From positions 1 through 28,533 of IMG/VR virus record IMGVR_UViG_3300031772_002373: a stretch of 28,533 bases of DNA; one strand, given 5' to 3'. This stretch comes from a virus. The position numbers and the translations under genes are program-made. A model generated the notes under the pieces. That model saw only the letters and a program-made list of their open reading frames with translations. It was not told the DNA's origin and ran no database searches. This document shows positions 15,854 to 23,418 of the stretch, in pieces (position 1 is the first letter of the stretch; each line of letters opens with the position of its first letter).

Positions 15854-15879
15854 GCCTATTGAGGCTAGGTAAACTGAGA

Positions 15880-15908
15880 GAGAGGGGAGGCGCACTACCT
15901 CCCCTCTC
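15880..15908 (+). terminator. Strong 11-bp hairpin after the capsid gene
   Basis: GAGAGGGGAGG (15880-15890) pairs perfectly with CCTCCCCTCTC (15898-15908) over a 7-base loop. It is followed by CTCATAAAAAAAA rather than a T-run, so it is not a standard intrinsic terminator. It may protect the 3' end of capsid mRNA or damp downstream expression. A smaller hairpin (AGCCT/AGGCT, 15853-15866) lies between it and the capsid stop. Confidence 0.6.
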
Positions 15909-15928
15909 CTCATAAAAAAAAGGAGTGT

Positions 15929-17482
15929 ATGCGTATCTTATGGTCTTCCAATAGTCCCTTCGCAGCCACGGGGTATGGGATGCAGACAGCGACAGCCTGC
16001 GCCCGTCTTCAAGGCATGGGGCATGAGATGGGTATCTTCGCCTTCTATGGTCTCGATGGCTCGAAGCTCGACTGGTTTGGTATGCCCATCTATCCGAACC
16101 CAAAACACGACTGGGGCGTTAAATTAGCCCCTGATTTCTTCAAGGACTTTCAGGCTGATCTCCTGATAACTCTCGTGGATGTGTGGGTACTAGGCGACAT
16201 GGACCCGACTTTGCCGTGGTGTCCCTGGTTCCCGGTAGACCACACCCCATGCCCGCCATTGATAATCAAGGCGCTGAAATCACCGGGCATTGTGAAGCCC
16301 ATAGCCATGTCTAAATATGGGGTTATGGAGGTCGCCAAAAGCGGTATTGACTGCTATTACATTCCTCACTCGGTTAATACCAAACTGTTTAGCCCCGATG
16401 CGGAAGCCCGAAAGACTGGACGGGAGCGGTACAAGTGGCAGGACAAATTTGTTATAGGAACTGTAGCCACAAATCACTCCGAACGCAAGAACTGGTCTAC
16501 GTCTTTTCAGGCTGCAAGGATACTGGCAGACAGGCACCCGGGGGAGATCAGGTACTATTGCCACACTCACCCGGGGGATGAACGGGGCATTAACCTGGTT
16601 GAGTTGAGAGACAATCTGCACCTGGAAGAGGTTGTTTTCTTCCCTTCCATAGCCCAGATGATTATCGGCATACCGCGTGATGTCCTCGCCAGGGCATATA
16701 ACGTCATGGATGTCTTCCTTCTGCCCAGCAAGGGCGAGGGGTTTGGCATACCTCTGATTGAGGCTCAAGCCTGCGAAGTGCCGGTGATTACCACAAACTG
16801 CACGGCACAACCCGAGCTGGTTGGGGGAGGATGGCTTATCAATGGCTTGAGAAAGGTCTGGACAGGGCAAGGTTCGTGGCAGTTCGAATGCGATGCCGAG
16901 GAAGTCGCTGAACGATTAGAGCAGGCATATCAAGAGTGGAAAGACGGTTCTATCCAGGACAAGAAAACCAAGGCCAGGGAGAAGGCACTTGAGTACGATG
17001 ACGACAAGGTATATGCCGAATACTGGCCCAAGGTGCTTGATGACATAGAGAAGCGATTGAAGCAGCCCAAGAACCTTGAAGGGATACAGCAATGGCGTCT
17101 GCTATTTGTGCCTCAGTCTTGTGTGCCCCGGAAAGTCCTTGACCTGGGCTGCGGTATCACTCAGCCCTATAAGAAGGTGCTGGAACACCTGGGCGAATAT
17201 GTGGGCTTCGATATTAAGCCCGGGCCGGGTATTGTCCAGGGCGATGCGCACAACCTGCCCTTCAAGACAAAGGAGTTCGGATTTGTATGGTGCTCTGAGA
17301 TGCTGGAACATGCCCGGGACCCGAGGCAGGTTGTAGCGGAGGCCAAGAGGGTGGCGAATCACGGGATAATCCTGTTCAGCACGCCGGCTAATTCCAACTT
17401 CAGAATTGACCCTGACCATAAGGTTGTGCAGGGGATAAAGTATTCCGTTGTAGCTTCAGGGGACGGTCTCATATCGTGGTGA
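15929..17482 (+). CDS. Glycosyltransferase (GT4-like) fused to SAM methyltransferase
   Basis: 517 residues, SD AAAAGGAG. The first 350 or so residues are GT-B-like: an N-terminal S-S-x-x-P-F-A-x-x-G-Y-G loop and, at about 267-290, G-E-G-F-G-I-P-L-I-E-A-x-A-C-E, the E-x7-E nucleotide-sugar site of family GT4. The last 120 or so are a class I methyltransferase of type 11: V-L-D-L-G-C-G (about 402-408), G-F-D-I, a D-A-H-N-L-P-F loop and C-S-E-M-L-E-H. One protein could thus transfer and methylate a sugar. It directly follows the capsid hairpin and is coupled to the radical SAM gene 4 nt on. The methyltransferase end seems short, perhaps lightly truncated. The acceptor (host glycan or virion protein) is unknown. 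Confidence 0.85.
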   Translation: MRILWSSNSPFAATGYGMQTATACARLQGMGHEMGIFAFYGLDGSKLDWFGMPIYPNPKHDWGVKLAPDFFKDFQADLLITLVDVWVLGDMDPTLPWCPWFPVDHTPCPPLIIKALKSPGIVKPIAMSKYGVMEVAKSGIDCYYIPHSVNTKLFSPDAEARKTGRERYKWQDKFVIGTVATNHSERKNWSTSFQAARILADRHPGEIRYYCHTHPGDERGINLVELRDNLHLEEVVFFPSIAQMIIGIPRDVLARAYNVMDVFLLPSKGEGFGIPLIEAQACEVPVITTNCTAQPELVGGGWLINGLRKVWTGQGSWQFECDAEEVAERLEQAYQEWKDGSIQDKKTKAREKALEYDDDKVYAEYWPKVLDDIEKRLKQPKNLEGIQQWRLLFVPQSCVPRKVLDLGCGITQPYKKVLEHLGEYVGFDIKPGPGIVQGDAHNLPFKTKEFGFVWCSEMLEHARDPRQVVAEAKRVANHGIILFSTPANSNFRIDPDHKVVQGIKYSVVASGDGLISW

Positions 17483-17486
17483 TGAT

Positions 17487-18686
17487 ATGAACATAATACT
17501 TGTGCAACCTGAAATGAATTGGCATCACCCTTACTGCGAGGCACCAAGCCGCGCCTTGCTAACCCTGGGCACTCTGGCTGAACAGGAAGGCCACAAGGTT
17601 AAGGTCCTGCATTTGGACATTGATAAGGTTGATATGGCCGCCGAGGTCAAGGAGTTCAAAGCGGACATAGTGGGACTCACCGTCAACACCTTCCAGGTAC
17701 GGTCTGCCCGGCAGGTAACAAAGCAGATCAGAGAGGTGAGCCGAGACATTCGCATAGTCGTGGGCGGTCCTCATGCTGTGGTATGGGATGGGGAAGCAGA
17801 CAAGGTTGTAATCGGAGAGGGCGACAATCAATGGCTTGAGTATCTGGGGTCGAGCCGGAGAATCAATAGCCTTGATGAGTTGCCCATGGTTGATTACGAC
17901 CTGATAAACCCGGTGAGATTCAGCGGCGTCTTCCCCATAGGCGGAATACCCAGCATGATGATGATGAGCTCACGGGGCTGCGGCTTCGGCTGTATTTTCT
18001 GTAATACGCCTCTCTTCTGGGGGCGCAGGGTAAGGTATCGAGACCCGGTTCTGGTTGTAGATGAGGTTGCATACCTGAACAAGCGGTTCGGGGTAGCCGA
18101 GGTCTTCTTTCAGGATGACACCTTTAACCTCAATCACGGATGGGCAAACGGGATATTTGAGGAAATCATACGGCGCCGCCTTAACAACAAGATGGTCTTC
18201 AAGTTGGCTTGCAGGGTGAATGAGAAACTTGTGACTGAACCTTTCCTGGAAATGGCAAGAAGAGCCGGAGTCTGGAACATCTTTTACGGAGTCGAATCGG
18301 GAAGCCAGAGGTTGCTTGACCACATGAAGAAGGGTATCACCGTCCCGGAGATAAAGCGAGCCTTCAGCCTGACACATCGTTATGGAATGCAGACGCAGGC
18401 CAGTTTCATAGTGGGGATGCCCGGAGAGAACCTTGAAAGCCTACAGGAAACCCAGTCTTTAATCTATGACTTGATGCCCGAGCACATGGGCTGGGTTTAT
18501 GCTTGCCCTTTTCCCCACACAGAATTTGATAAGGAAGTCACAGCAAGAGGCCACAAGCGGGATTTTGACTATGCGGACTATAGATATGGCCTGGTGATCT
18601 GCCGCACCGATGAGTTAGATTACGACCTTTTGGAGTCGTTTCCGGGGTATCAGGTAAGGAATTCAGTAATGGTAGGAGGTAGATAA
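17487..18686 (+). CDS. Radical SAM enzyme with B12-binding-type N-terminus
   Basis: 399 residues. Residues about 1-110 form a Rossmann-like fold of the kind that binds cobalamin in class B radical SAM enzymes (L-G-T-L-A-E-Q-E-G-H-K-V, then I-V-G-L-T and V-V-G-G-P-H); the base-off DxHxxG motif is absent, as is usual in that group. The [4Fe-4S] motif C-x3-C-x2-C is at Cys165, 169 and 172, after S-S-R-G. Later F-Q-D-D-T-F, Y-G-V-E-S-G-S and I-V-G-M-P-G-E (SAM and barrel strands) are all present, so the enzyme looks intact. Such proteins methylate unactivated carbons or rearrange sugars and lipids. Its setting among glycosyltransferases suggests a sugar or polyprenyl-linked substrate, an inference. 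Confidence 0.88.
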   Translation: MNIILVQPEMNWHHPYCEAPSRALLTLGTLAEQEGHKVKVLHLDIDKVDMAAEVKEFKADIVGLTVNTFQVRSARQVTKQIREVSRDIRIVVGGPHAVVWDGEADKVVIGEGDNQWLEYLGSSRRINSLDELPMVDYDLINPVRFSGVFPIGGIPSMMMMSSRGCGFGCIFCNTPLFWGRRVRYRDPVLVVDEVAYLNKRFGVAEVFFQDDTFNLNHGWANGIFEEIIRRRLNNKMVFKLACRVNEKLVTEPFLEMARRAGVWNIFYGVESGSQRLLDHMKKGITVPEIKRAFSLTHRYGMQTQASFIVGMPGENLESLQETQSLIYDLMPEHMGWVYACPFPHTEFDKEVTARGHKRDFDYADYRYGLVICRTDELDYDLLESFPGYQVRNSVMVGGR

Positions 18687-18892
18687 TGCCCAGTACGAGT
18701 GAGAACCAGCGCAAATTGATGTGCATAGCCCTGTCCATTAAGCGCGGCGAGACCGACCCTTCCTACAGCGCCGAGGCCGCGAAGATGGCGAATGAAATGG
18801 ATGAGAAGACCCTGGCAGACTACTGCGGGGCAAAGGTGCAGGGAAGCCAGCCACCTGCTGCAGCAGCCAGCCCGGGGCAACCACTGCGTTAG
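18686..18892 (+). CDS. Small phage protein, DUF3008-like
   Basis: 68 residues; SD GGAGGT, start overlapping the upstream stop (TAATG). The pattern S-x-x-Q-R-K-L-M-x-x-A-L-x-I-K-R-G, then Y-S-x-E-A-x-K-M-A, then M-x-E-K-T-L-x-D-Y matches a small, widespread phage family of unknown role (DUF3008-like) usually found near head genes. The tail is Ala/Pro/Gln-rich. Probably a minor virion or assembly factor. Confidence 0.65.
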   Translation: MPSTSENQRKLMCIALSIKRGETDPSYSAEAAKMANEMDEKTLADYCGAKVQGSQPPAAAASPGQPLR

Positions 18893-18904
18893 AAAGGGGG
18901 GACG

Positions 18905-19501
18905 ATGAGATATATCGCGGCGATCAGGCAGATAGTGAGGCAAAAGCTACGGGACGAAATTGTAGTCAGCGTCACCCCTGAGTGGGAGGACGATGAGATA
19001 GACGTTCACATTCAGCAAATCCTGGAGGAAATATCGGCTCATGTGCCCTATGAGACAAAGGAAACGCTCACCACTGTTGCAGCGACACGGGACATATCCC
19101 TGGCGACTGTCACCGACTTGATGAGCGTGGAACGAGTAGAGTATCCGGTGGGGGGTGACCCGAGGGGGTTCATTCCCTTCACCACGTGGGGCACCACGTT
19201 GACGCTGGGAGGGGATACAAAGCCGAGCATAGCCGAAAGCGCCTATGCCTATTGCCGCAAGCTGCACGCCGTCACAAACAGCAGCTCAACCCTGGGGGCG
19301 AACCTGGAACAACTCTTGATACGCGGCACATGCGCAAGTCTGGCAGCAGCTAAGGCCAGGGAGCACATCAACGAGGTCAATCAAGGCGGGGGCAATGTAG
19401 CCAGCCAGATGCTTCAGTGGGCAATGAATGAACTAAGTATCTTCAGGGCGGACATCAAGAAGATGGCGAGGCAGAGACAGGCGAACAGCGACCAATTCTA
19501 A
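18905..19501 (+). CDS. Head-completion / head-tail connector protein (probable)
   Basis: 198 residues, SD AAAGGGGGGA. It starts with a helical segment (I-R-Q-I-V-R-Q-K-L-R-D-E) and an acidic patch E-W-E-D-D-E-I-D-x-H-I, as in connector proteins whose N-terminal helices stack under the portal. A beta-rich middle and a helical end with A-A-A-K-A-R-E-H follow. The place after the coat gene fits an adaptor sealing the portal after packaging. No decisive motif is seen, so this rests on general pattern and position. Confidence 0.6.
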   Translation: MRYIAAIRQIVRQKLRDEIVVSVTPEWEDDEIDVHIQQILEEISAHVPYETKETLTTVAATRDISLATVTDLMSVERVEYPVGGDPRGFIPFTTWGTTLTLGGDTKPSIAESAYAYCRKLHAVTNSSSTLGANLEQLLIRGTCASLAAAKAREHINEVNQGGGNVASQMLQWAMNELSIFRADIKKMARQRQANSDQF

Positions 19502-19532
19502 TCAGATTAAACTTGGAAGCTAAGGAGAAAGC

Positions 19533-19943
19533 ATGAAACTGCTAAAAATCAGGGTGCGTGCAGACGAGAAGGGGAACATGAGTTACCCCGAGGGCTTTTT
19601 GACGTTTAGCTGCCTTGAGCATATTTACTGCGACGAGTTGGAAACAGGGATATGCTGGCTTATCGTCCTGATAGAAGACAAGAACCTGGACAAGATTACC
19701 GACATGAAAGATGTGGAGGAATTGACTGTGCTCGATGCGGGAACTTTTGTTGACAAGCATGACCCCCGCAATACGGAAGTCACAGATGAGGGCATAGTCA
19801 GGGCGATGGAAATAAAAGCAAAGGCAGGTGTCGCATTAAGTTCCACAGACCTGAAGGCACTCGATCCCGCAGACTCCACGCCTGGGATACAGTACAGGGT
19901 GAGGTTCATCGACAAGGTGAAAATCAGGATGGGGATTAAGTGA
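19533..19943 (+). CDS. Hypothetical protein of head region
   Basis: 136 residues, SD AAGGAGA. Mixed alpha/beta, acidic in the middle (D-M-K-D-V-E-E-L), with beta-strand ends, soluble, no signal or membrane segment. Not recognised. It lies between a likely connector and the deacetylase-like gene, overlapping the latter's start (GTGA, 19940-19943), so it may be a structural or assembly protein expressed with the sugar enzymes. Confidence 0.65.
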   Translation: MKLLKIRVRADEKGNMSYPEGFLTFSCLEHIYCDELETGICWLIVLIEDKNLDKITDMKDVEELTVLDAGTFVDKHDPRNTEVTDEGIVRAMEIKAKAGVALSSTDLKALDPADSTPGIQYRVRFIDKVKIRMGIK

Positions 19944-20404
19944 CCTTCCTGATTTGTGACGATGTGAACGAGGCAGAGTTTTACAAGCTGGAAAGACTAA
20001 GGGAGAAGGTTCCAAACTTGAAAGTAAATTGCTTTGTGATGGGCAAGGATGCGGGCAAGTACCTCAAGCAGGACTGGGTAGAGGTGGGTGTGCACGGTTG
20101 GGAGCATACCTACCCACCAGAGTGCGAGAGAGCTAACCAGCGGGACTATATCCTGAAAGGGCTGGAAGCTCTCAGCCCATATCTACCCAAGCGGTTCGGT
20201 TTCCGAGCACCTGGATTCCAGATGACCGCCTTGACCTACCCGATATTGAGAGAATTGGGGTTCGGGTTCATCGCTCATCAATTCAGGGTACAGCCACTAA
20301 AAGGTGGATTCGCACAAGGGGATATTATCAACACCCACATTTATGAATCATTGGAGGGAATAGAGGATGGAGAGCTTAGCTTTATCTCGGAAGGATGCAA
20401 TTAA
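19940..20404 (+). CDS. NodB-like polysaccharide deacetylase family protein
   Basis: 154 residues from GTG 19940. NodB-fold motifs are visible: motif 1 with Asp7-Asp8, motif 2 H-G-W-E-H (His52, His56, metal ligands), motif 3 R-A-P-G-F (Arg89-Pro91), and late His113 and N-T-H (about 133). That is a full Asp-His-His set, so the enzyme may be active. The family removes N- or O-acetyl groups from polysaccharides such as peptidoglycan, chitin-like or surface sugars. At 154 residues it is shorter than typical NodB domains (near 200), so a minimal form. No signal peptide, so it acts inside the cell or on nascent glycan. The gene overlaps the next methyltransferase by 38 nt. Confidence 0.75.
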   Translation: MTFLICDDVNEAEFYKLERLREKVPNLKVNCFVMGKDAGKYLKQDWVEVGVHGWEHTYPPECERANQRDYILKGLEALSPYLPKRFGFRAPGFQMTALTYPILRELGFGFIAHQFRVQPLKGGFAQGDIINTHIYESLEGIEDGELSFISEGCN

Positions 20405-20912
20405 GAGACTAGATTTAGCCTGCGGCAACAACAAACGTCCAGGTTATCTAGGAGTAGACATCACCCTGGCCGGCACGCAAGCAGATATGCGCCATGACCT
20501 AGAGAAGTACCCATGGCCTTTCGAGGATGATTCCATAGACGAGATATTTTGCCGTCATTACATCGAGCACACCTCAGACCTGATAATGTTTATGAATGAG
20601 GTCTACAGGATATTAAGAGTCGGCGGCAAGGCCACGTTCATAGCTCCTTACTACACCTCAATAAGAGCGTGGCAAGACCCCACTCATAAAAGAACAATCT
20701 CGGAAGCGACCTTTCTCTATTACACAAAGAAGTACCTCAAGGATAACAACCTTGAGCACTACCCGATACACACTGATTTCATTATCGAAGATGTGTCCTA
20801 TGTCATAGAGGAGGAGTTCAGGGGATTCCCTAAAGATGACCTGGAATTTGCCATGAGGCACTTCTGGAATGTGATTGCGGACATAAAGGTGATTCTATGC
20901 AAGAAGGTTTAG
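20367..20912 (+). CDS. SAM-dependent methyltransferase (type 11-like)
   Basis: 181 residues. SAM motif I is R-L-D-L-A-C-G-N-N (about 14-22), then Y-L-G-V-D-I (acidic residue for ribose), a D-x-x-x-x-P-W-P-F loop, R-H-Y-I-E-H and E-V-Y-R-I-L-R-V-G-G. This is the small class I methyltransferase type seen in glycan and O-antigen clusters, where it caps or decorates sugars. The start lies within the deacetylase gene, with GGAGGG 10-15 nt upstream, and the stop overlaps the next glycosyltransferase by 16 nt, so all three are translated as a unit. Substrate not known. Confidence 0.85.
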   Translation: MESLALSRKDAIKRLDLACGNNKRPGYLGVDITLAGTQADMRHDLEKYPWPFEDDSIDEIFCRHYIEHTSDLIMFMNEVYRILRVGGKATFIAPYYTSIRAWQDPTHKRTISEATFLYYTKKYLKDNNLEHYPIHTDFIIEDVSYVIEEEFRGFPKDDLEFAMRHFWNVIADIKVILCKKV

Positions 20913-22213
20913 TTAGCATAATCATACCAGTCAGGTTTAGGCCAGACTTGCTCAGGGTGTGCCTTGACAGTATAGCCGCCTACACGCCTGAGAAGCATGA
21001 GCTTATCCTGGTCTGCGATGGCGTAGAGAAGGGCGAGTTCGACTTCCTGAAACAGTACAAGGCCACGATACTATACAACGAGACGGCTCTAGGATTCCCC
21101 AAGACTGTCAACAGGGGCATTACAGAGGCTAAGGGCGAGTATATCATGGTGTTAAACCTGGACACCGTTGCTACGCCAAACTGGTTGACCGAGATGCTCA
21201 AGGCTTTCAAGTTGGATGATAAGGTCGGCTTGGTAGCCCCTACATACTCAGAAACGCAAGGACTCCAGCATGTTGACCATAACCAGGGCGATGAGTACAG
21301 TTGGTGTGACGAAGTATCTGGCGTTTGTATGTTCTTTAAGCGGGAGGCACTTACCCAGATAGGTCTATTCGACGAGCAGTTCAAGATGGGCGGTGGTGAA
21401 GATAACGACATCTGTATGCGGATTAAGCTGGGTGGATTCAAGACCGTCATAGCCCGCAAATCTTTTATCTATCACTACGGCTCTGCTTCGTTCAGGGAAC
21501 TATTTCATAATGATGTAGCCTACTCACGTAAATACTCATCAAGTGTGTTCAGTAGATTCAAACGCAAATGGGCAAAGGAACTCAATCAGAAGCCGAGAGT
21601 CTATATCGCAGTACCTAATCTGGGTGCGGTGCATCCTGAGCTAATGATTAGGATAATTGAGTGGACGCACGACCCAGAGATAGCGATACATCTTAATATG
21701 CCGATGGGGTTATCTCCCTTAGATAATGCCCGCAACACTTGTGTAAAAGATTTCCTTGAGGACTATTACGACTACCTATTGTTTATAGACAATGACATAA
21801 TCCCGCCTCCAAACACCTTGAGGGAACTGCTAAATGCCGACAAGGATATTATCTCCCCATTGTGCTTTGCATGGCAGAGAGATGACAAGGGGCAGGGATT
21901 TCCTATGCCTGTTGCTCATCGGTACGCAGAGAACGGAGAGTATAGGCCTTATATTGGCAAGGGAATTGAGGAAACCGATGTCATCACAGGCGGGATGTTC
22001 CTGGTTAAGCGGGAGGTCTATGAGAAGATGGACAGACCATTTGCTTTTACTTATCACGCCAATGGTACAGTAATATTGAGTGAAGATTTCTACTTTTCTC
22101 AGCAGGCACAGAAGTTGGGCTATAAACTCTATACTCATTATGGCTTACTGTGCAAACATTTCAAGAGTATCGACATTAAGGAAGTCAATTCATTGATGGT
22201 GAACTATGGCTAA
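20897..22213 (+). CDS. Two-domain glycosyltransferase (GT2-like, GT-A fold)
   Basis: 438 residues. Domain 1 (about 1-225) is a GT2 enzyme: V-S-I-I-I-P-V start, V-L-N-L-D-T (DxD region, about 89-94), and G-G-G-E-D-N-D-I-C (about 169-177), the usual acceptor/catalytic ED. Domain 2 (about 230-438) begins P-R-V-Y-I-A-V-P, has F-I-D-N-D-I-I-P-P (a second DxD, about 296-304) and S-E-D-F-Y-F (about 393-398). So one chain carries two GT-A sites, possibly adding two sugars in turn. No membrane segment. It overlaps its neighbours at both ends (16 and 8 nt), tying the repeat protein downstream to the same translation unit. Confidence 0.85.
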   Translation: MQEGLVSIIIPVRFRPDLLRVCLDSIAAYTPEKHELILVCDGVEKGEFDFLKQYKATILYNETALGFPKTVNRGITEAKGEYIMVLNLDTVATPNWLTEMLKAFKLDDKVGLVAPTYSETQGLQHVDHNQGDEYSWCDEVSGVCMFFKREALTQIGLFDEQFKMGGGEDNDICMRIKLGGFKTVIARKSFIYHYGSASFRELFHNDVAYSRKYSSSVFSRFKRKWAKELNQKPRVYIAVPNLGAVHPELMIRIIEWTHDPEIAIHLNMPMGLSPLDNARNTCVKDFLEDYYDYLLFIDNDIIPPPNTLRELLNADKDIISPLCFAWQRDDKGQGFPMPVAHRYAENGEYRPYIGKGIEETDVITGGMFLVKREVYEKMDRPFAFTYHANGTVILSEDFYFSQQAQKLGYKLYTHYGLLCKHFKSIDIKEVNSLMVNYG

Positions 22214-22883
22214 TGTATTATGTTCCGACGCTGACTCAGATAAAATCTATCTCCACACAGGTTTCAGTTCGACCATATCTAACTCATTCTCAAGTCCATC
22301 AGATAGTCCTTATGGATTGGCCTGGGATGGTACTAACGTGTTAAGTAGTGACGGTAACTCAGACCGAATCTATCTCCACACAGGTTTCAGCTCAACCATC
22401 TCTAATAGTTTCTCAAGCCCATCAAATAGTCCTGCTGGGGTTTCATGGGATGGTACTAACGTGTTAAGCGTCGATTGGACTTCAGACCGAATCTATCTCC
22501 ACACAGGTTTCAGCTCAACCATCTCTAATAGTTTCTCAAGCCCATCAAGTGGTCCTATAGGACTTTCATGGGGTGGTACTAACGTATTAAGTGCTGATGG
22601 TACCTCAGACCAAATCTATCTTCACACTGGTTTTAGTTCAACCATATCTAATTCATTCTCAAGTCCGGCAGTTAGCCCTGAAGGTCTTACATGGGACGGT
22701 ACTAATGTATTAAGTAGTGACGCTGACTCAGATAAAATCTATCTCCACACAGGTTTTAGTTCGACCATCTCTAACTCATTCTCAAGTCCGTCGACTAACC
22801 CTACGAGTCTTGAATGGGATGACAGGGTATTTTTCGGAAGGTTTCCAAAGGGTTCTTATTACCCTCATATTCTAGCGCAGTAA
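22206..22883 (+). CDS. Five-repeat beta-propeller-like surface protein
   Basis: 225 residues, almost all made of five tandem 41-residue repeats with the core S-D-x-I-Y-L-H-T-G-F-S-S-T-I-S-N-S-F and closing W-D-G-T; only variable 3-6 residue patches differ. The shape (N-V-L-x-x-D, aromatic, turn, W-D-G-T) is like one blade of a beta-propeller; five blades could close a ring as in tachylectin-2-type lectins. The repeats are rich in Ser and Thr. Last 20 residues are a distinct tail. The start overlaps the glycosyltransferase stop by 8 nt. It is likely a virion surface or host-binding protein, or the target of the enzymes upstream; both are inferences. Confidence 0.7.
   Translation: MANVLCSDADSDKIYLHTGFSSTISNSFSSPSDSPYGLAWDGTNVLSSDGNSDRIYLHTGFSSTISNSFSSPSNSPAGVSWDGTNVLSVDWTSDRIYLHTGFSSTISNSFSSPSSGPIGLSWGGTNVLSADGTSDQIYLHTGFSSTISNSFSSPAVSPEGLTWDGTNVLSSDADSDKIYLHTGFSSTISNSFSSPSTNPTSLEWDDRVFFGRFPKGSYYPHILAQ
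22212..22826 (+). repeat. Five 123-bp tandem coding repeats
   Basis: The 123-bp unit occurs five times with no spacer. Long stretches are nearly identical between copies (for example CTATCTCCACACAGGTTT), and changes cluster in two short windows per unit. Such likeness at DNA level, including silent sites, suggests recent duplication or gene conversion, giving easy gain or loss of blades. Confidence 0.9.
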
Positions 22884-22909
22884 AAAAATAAAAAAAGGAG
22901 GTCAAAAGC

Positions 22910-23410
22910 ATGGGAAGGACGTACCAAATCGTCTCGGCCAACGCAACAATGATAACGGCGGTCAATGTCCTGGCGGGCATTTACCCCGTTGCCACGCCGC
23001 CTGCGGCTGGCTCTGTGTTGGCAATCAACAGGGTGGAAATTAGTCAAAATGCCAACGCCACATCAGCGCAGGTGAGGGCTGCACTGTCCATGAGGACTGG
23101 TGGCAACTTGACCGTTGCTACCGTTACACCCTCACCAGTGATGTACGGCGGCGCTGCCTCCGCTATCGCAGGAATAGCGGGAACGCTCGCTGCTGGCAAG
23201 TGCGGAATCACTGGCTCGGCAGACGCAACACCAACGTATGTTGACATGGTAGTTGCGTCATTCAACGCACTGAACGGCTACCTCTGGATTCCAACACCGT
23301 CGGAGAAAATCTTCGTCACAGGTGCGGTAGCCTTTGTGGTGCGATTCATAGCCGACCCTGGCACTCTAACAGGGTGGAACGTCACAATAGATTTTGAAGA
23401 AATCTATTAG
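22910..23410 (+). CDS. Ala/Thr-rich beta-type virion protein
   Basis: 166 residues with a very strong SD (AAAAAAAGGAGGT), suggesting high expression. Composition is Ala, Thr, Val, Gly-rich, of alternating beta pattern, with no signal or membrane segment, as in head-decoration or small tail proteins. The end (W-N-V-T-I-D-F-E-E-I-Y) is a typical beta-sandwich closing strand. No named family is recognised. It stands first in the block after the repeat protein. Confidence 0.65.
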   Translation: MGRTYQIVSANATMITAVNVLAGIYPVATPPAAGSVLAINRVEISQNANATSAQVRAALSMRTGGNLTVATVTPSPVMYGGAASAIAGIAGTLAAGKCGITGSADATPTYVDMVVASFNALNGYLWIPTPSEKIFVTGAVAFVVRFIADPGTLTGWNVTIDFEEIY

Positions 23411-23418
23411 GAGTTCGG

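Noticed and set aside
22212-22826. CRISPR array or intergenic satellite
   Set aside because: The 123-bp repeats abut without spacers and stay in one reading frame with protein-level constraint; this is a coding repeat.
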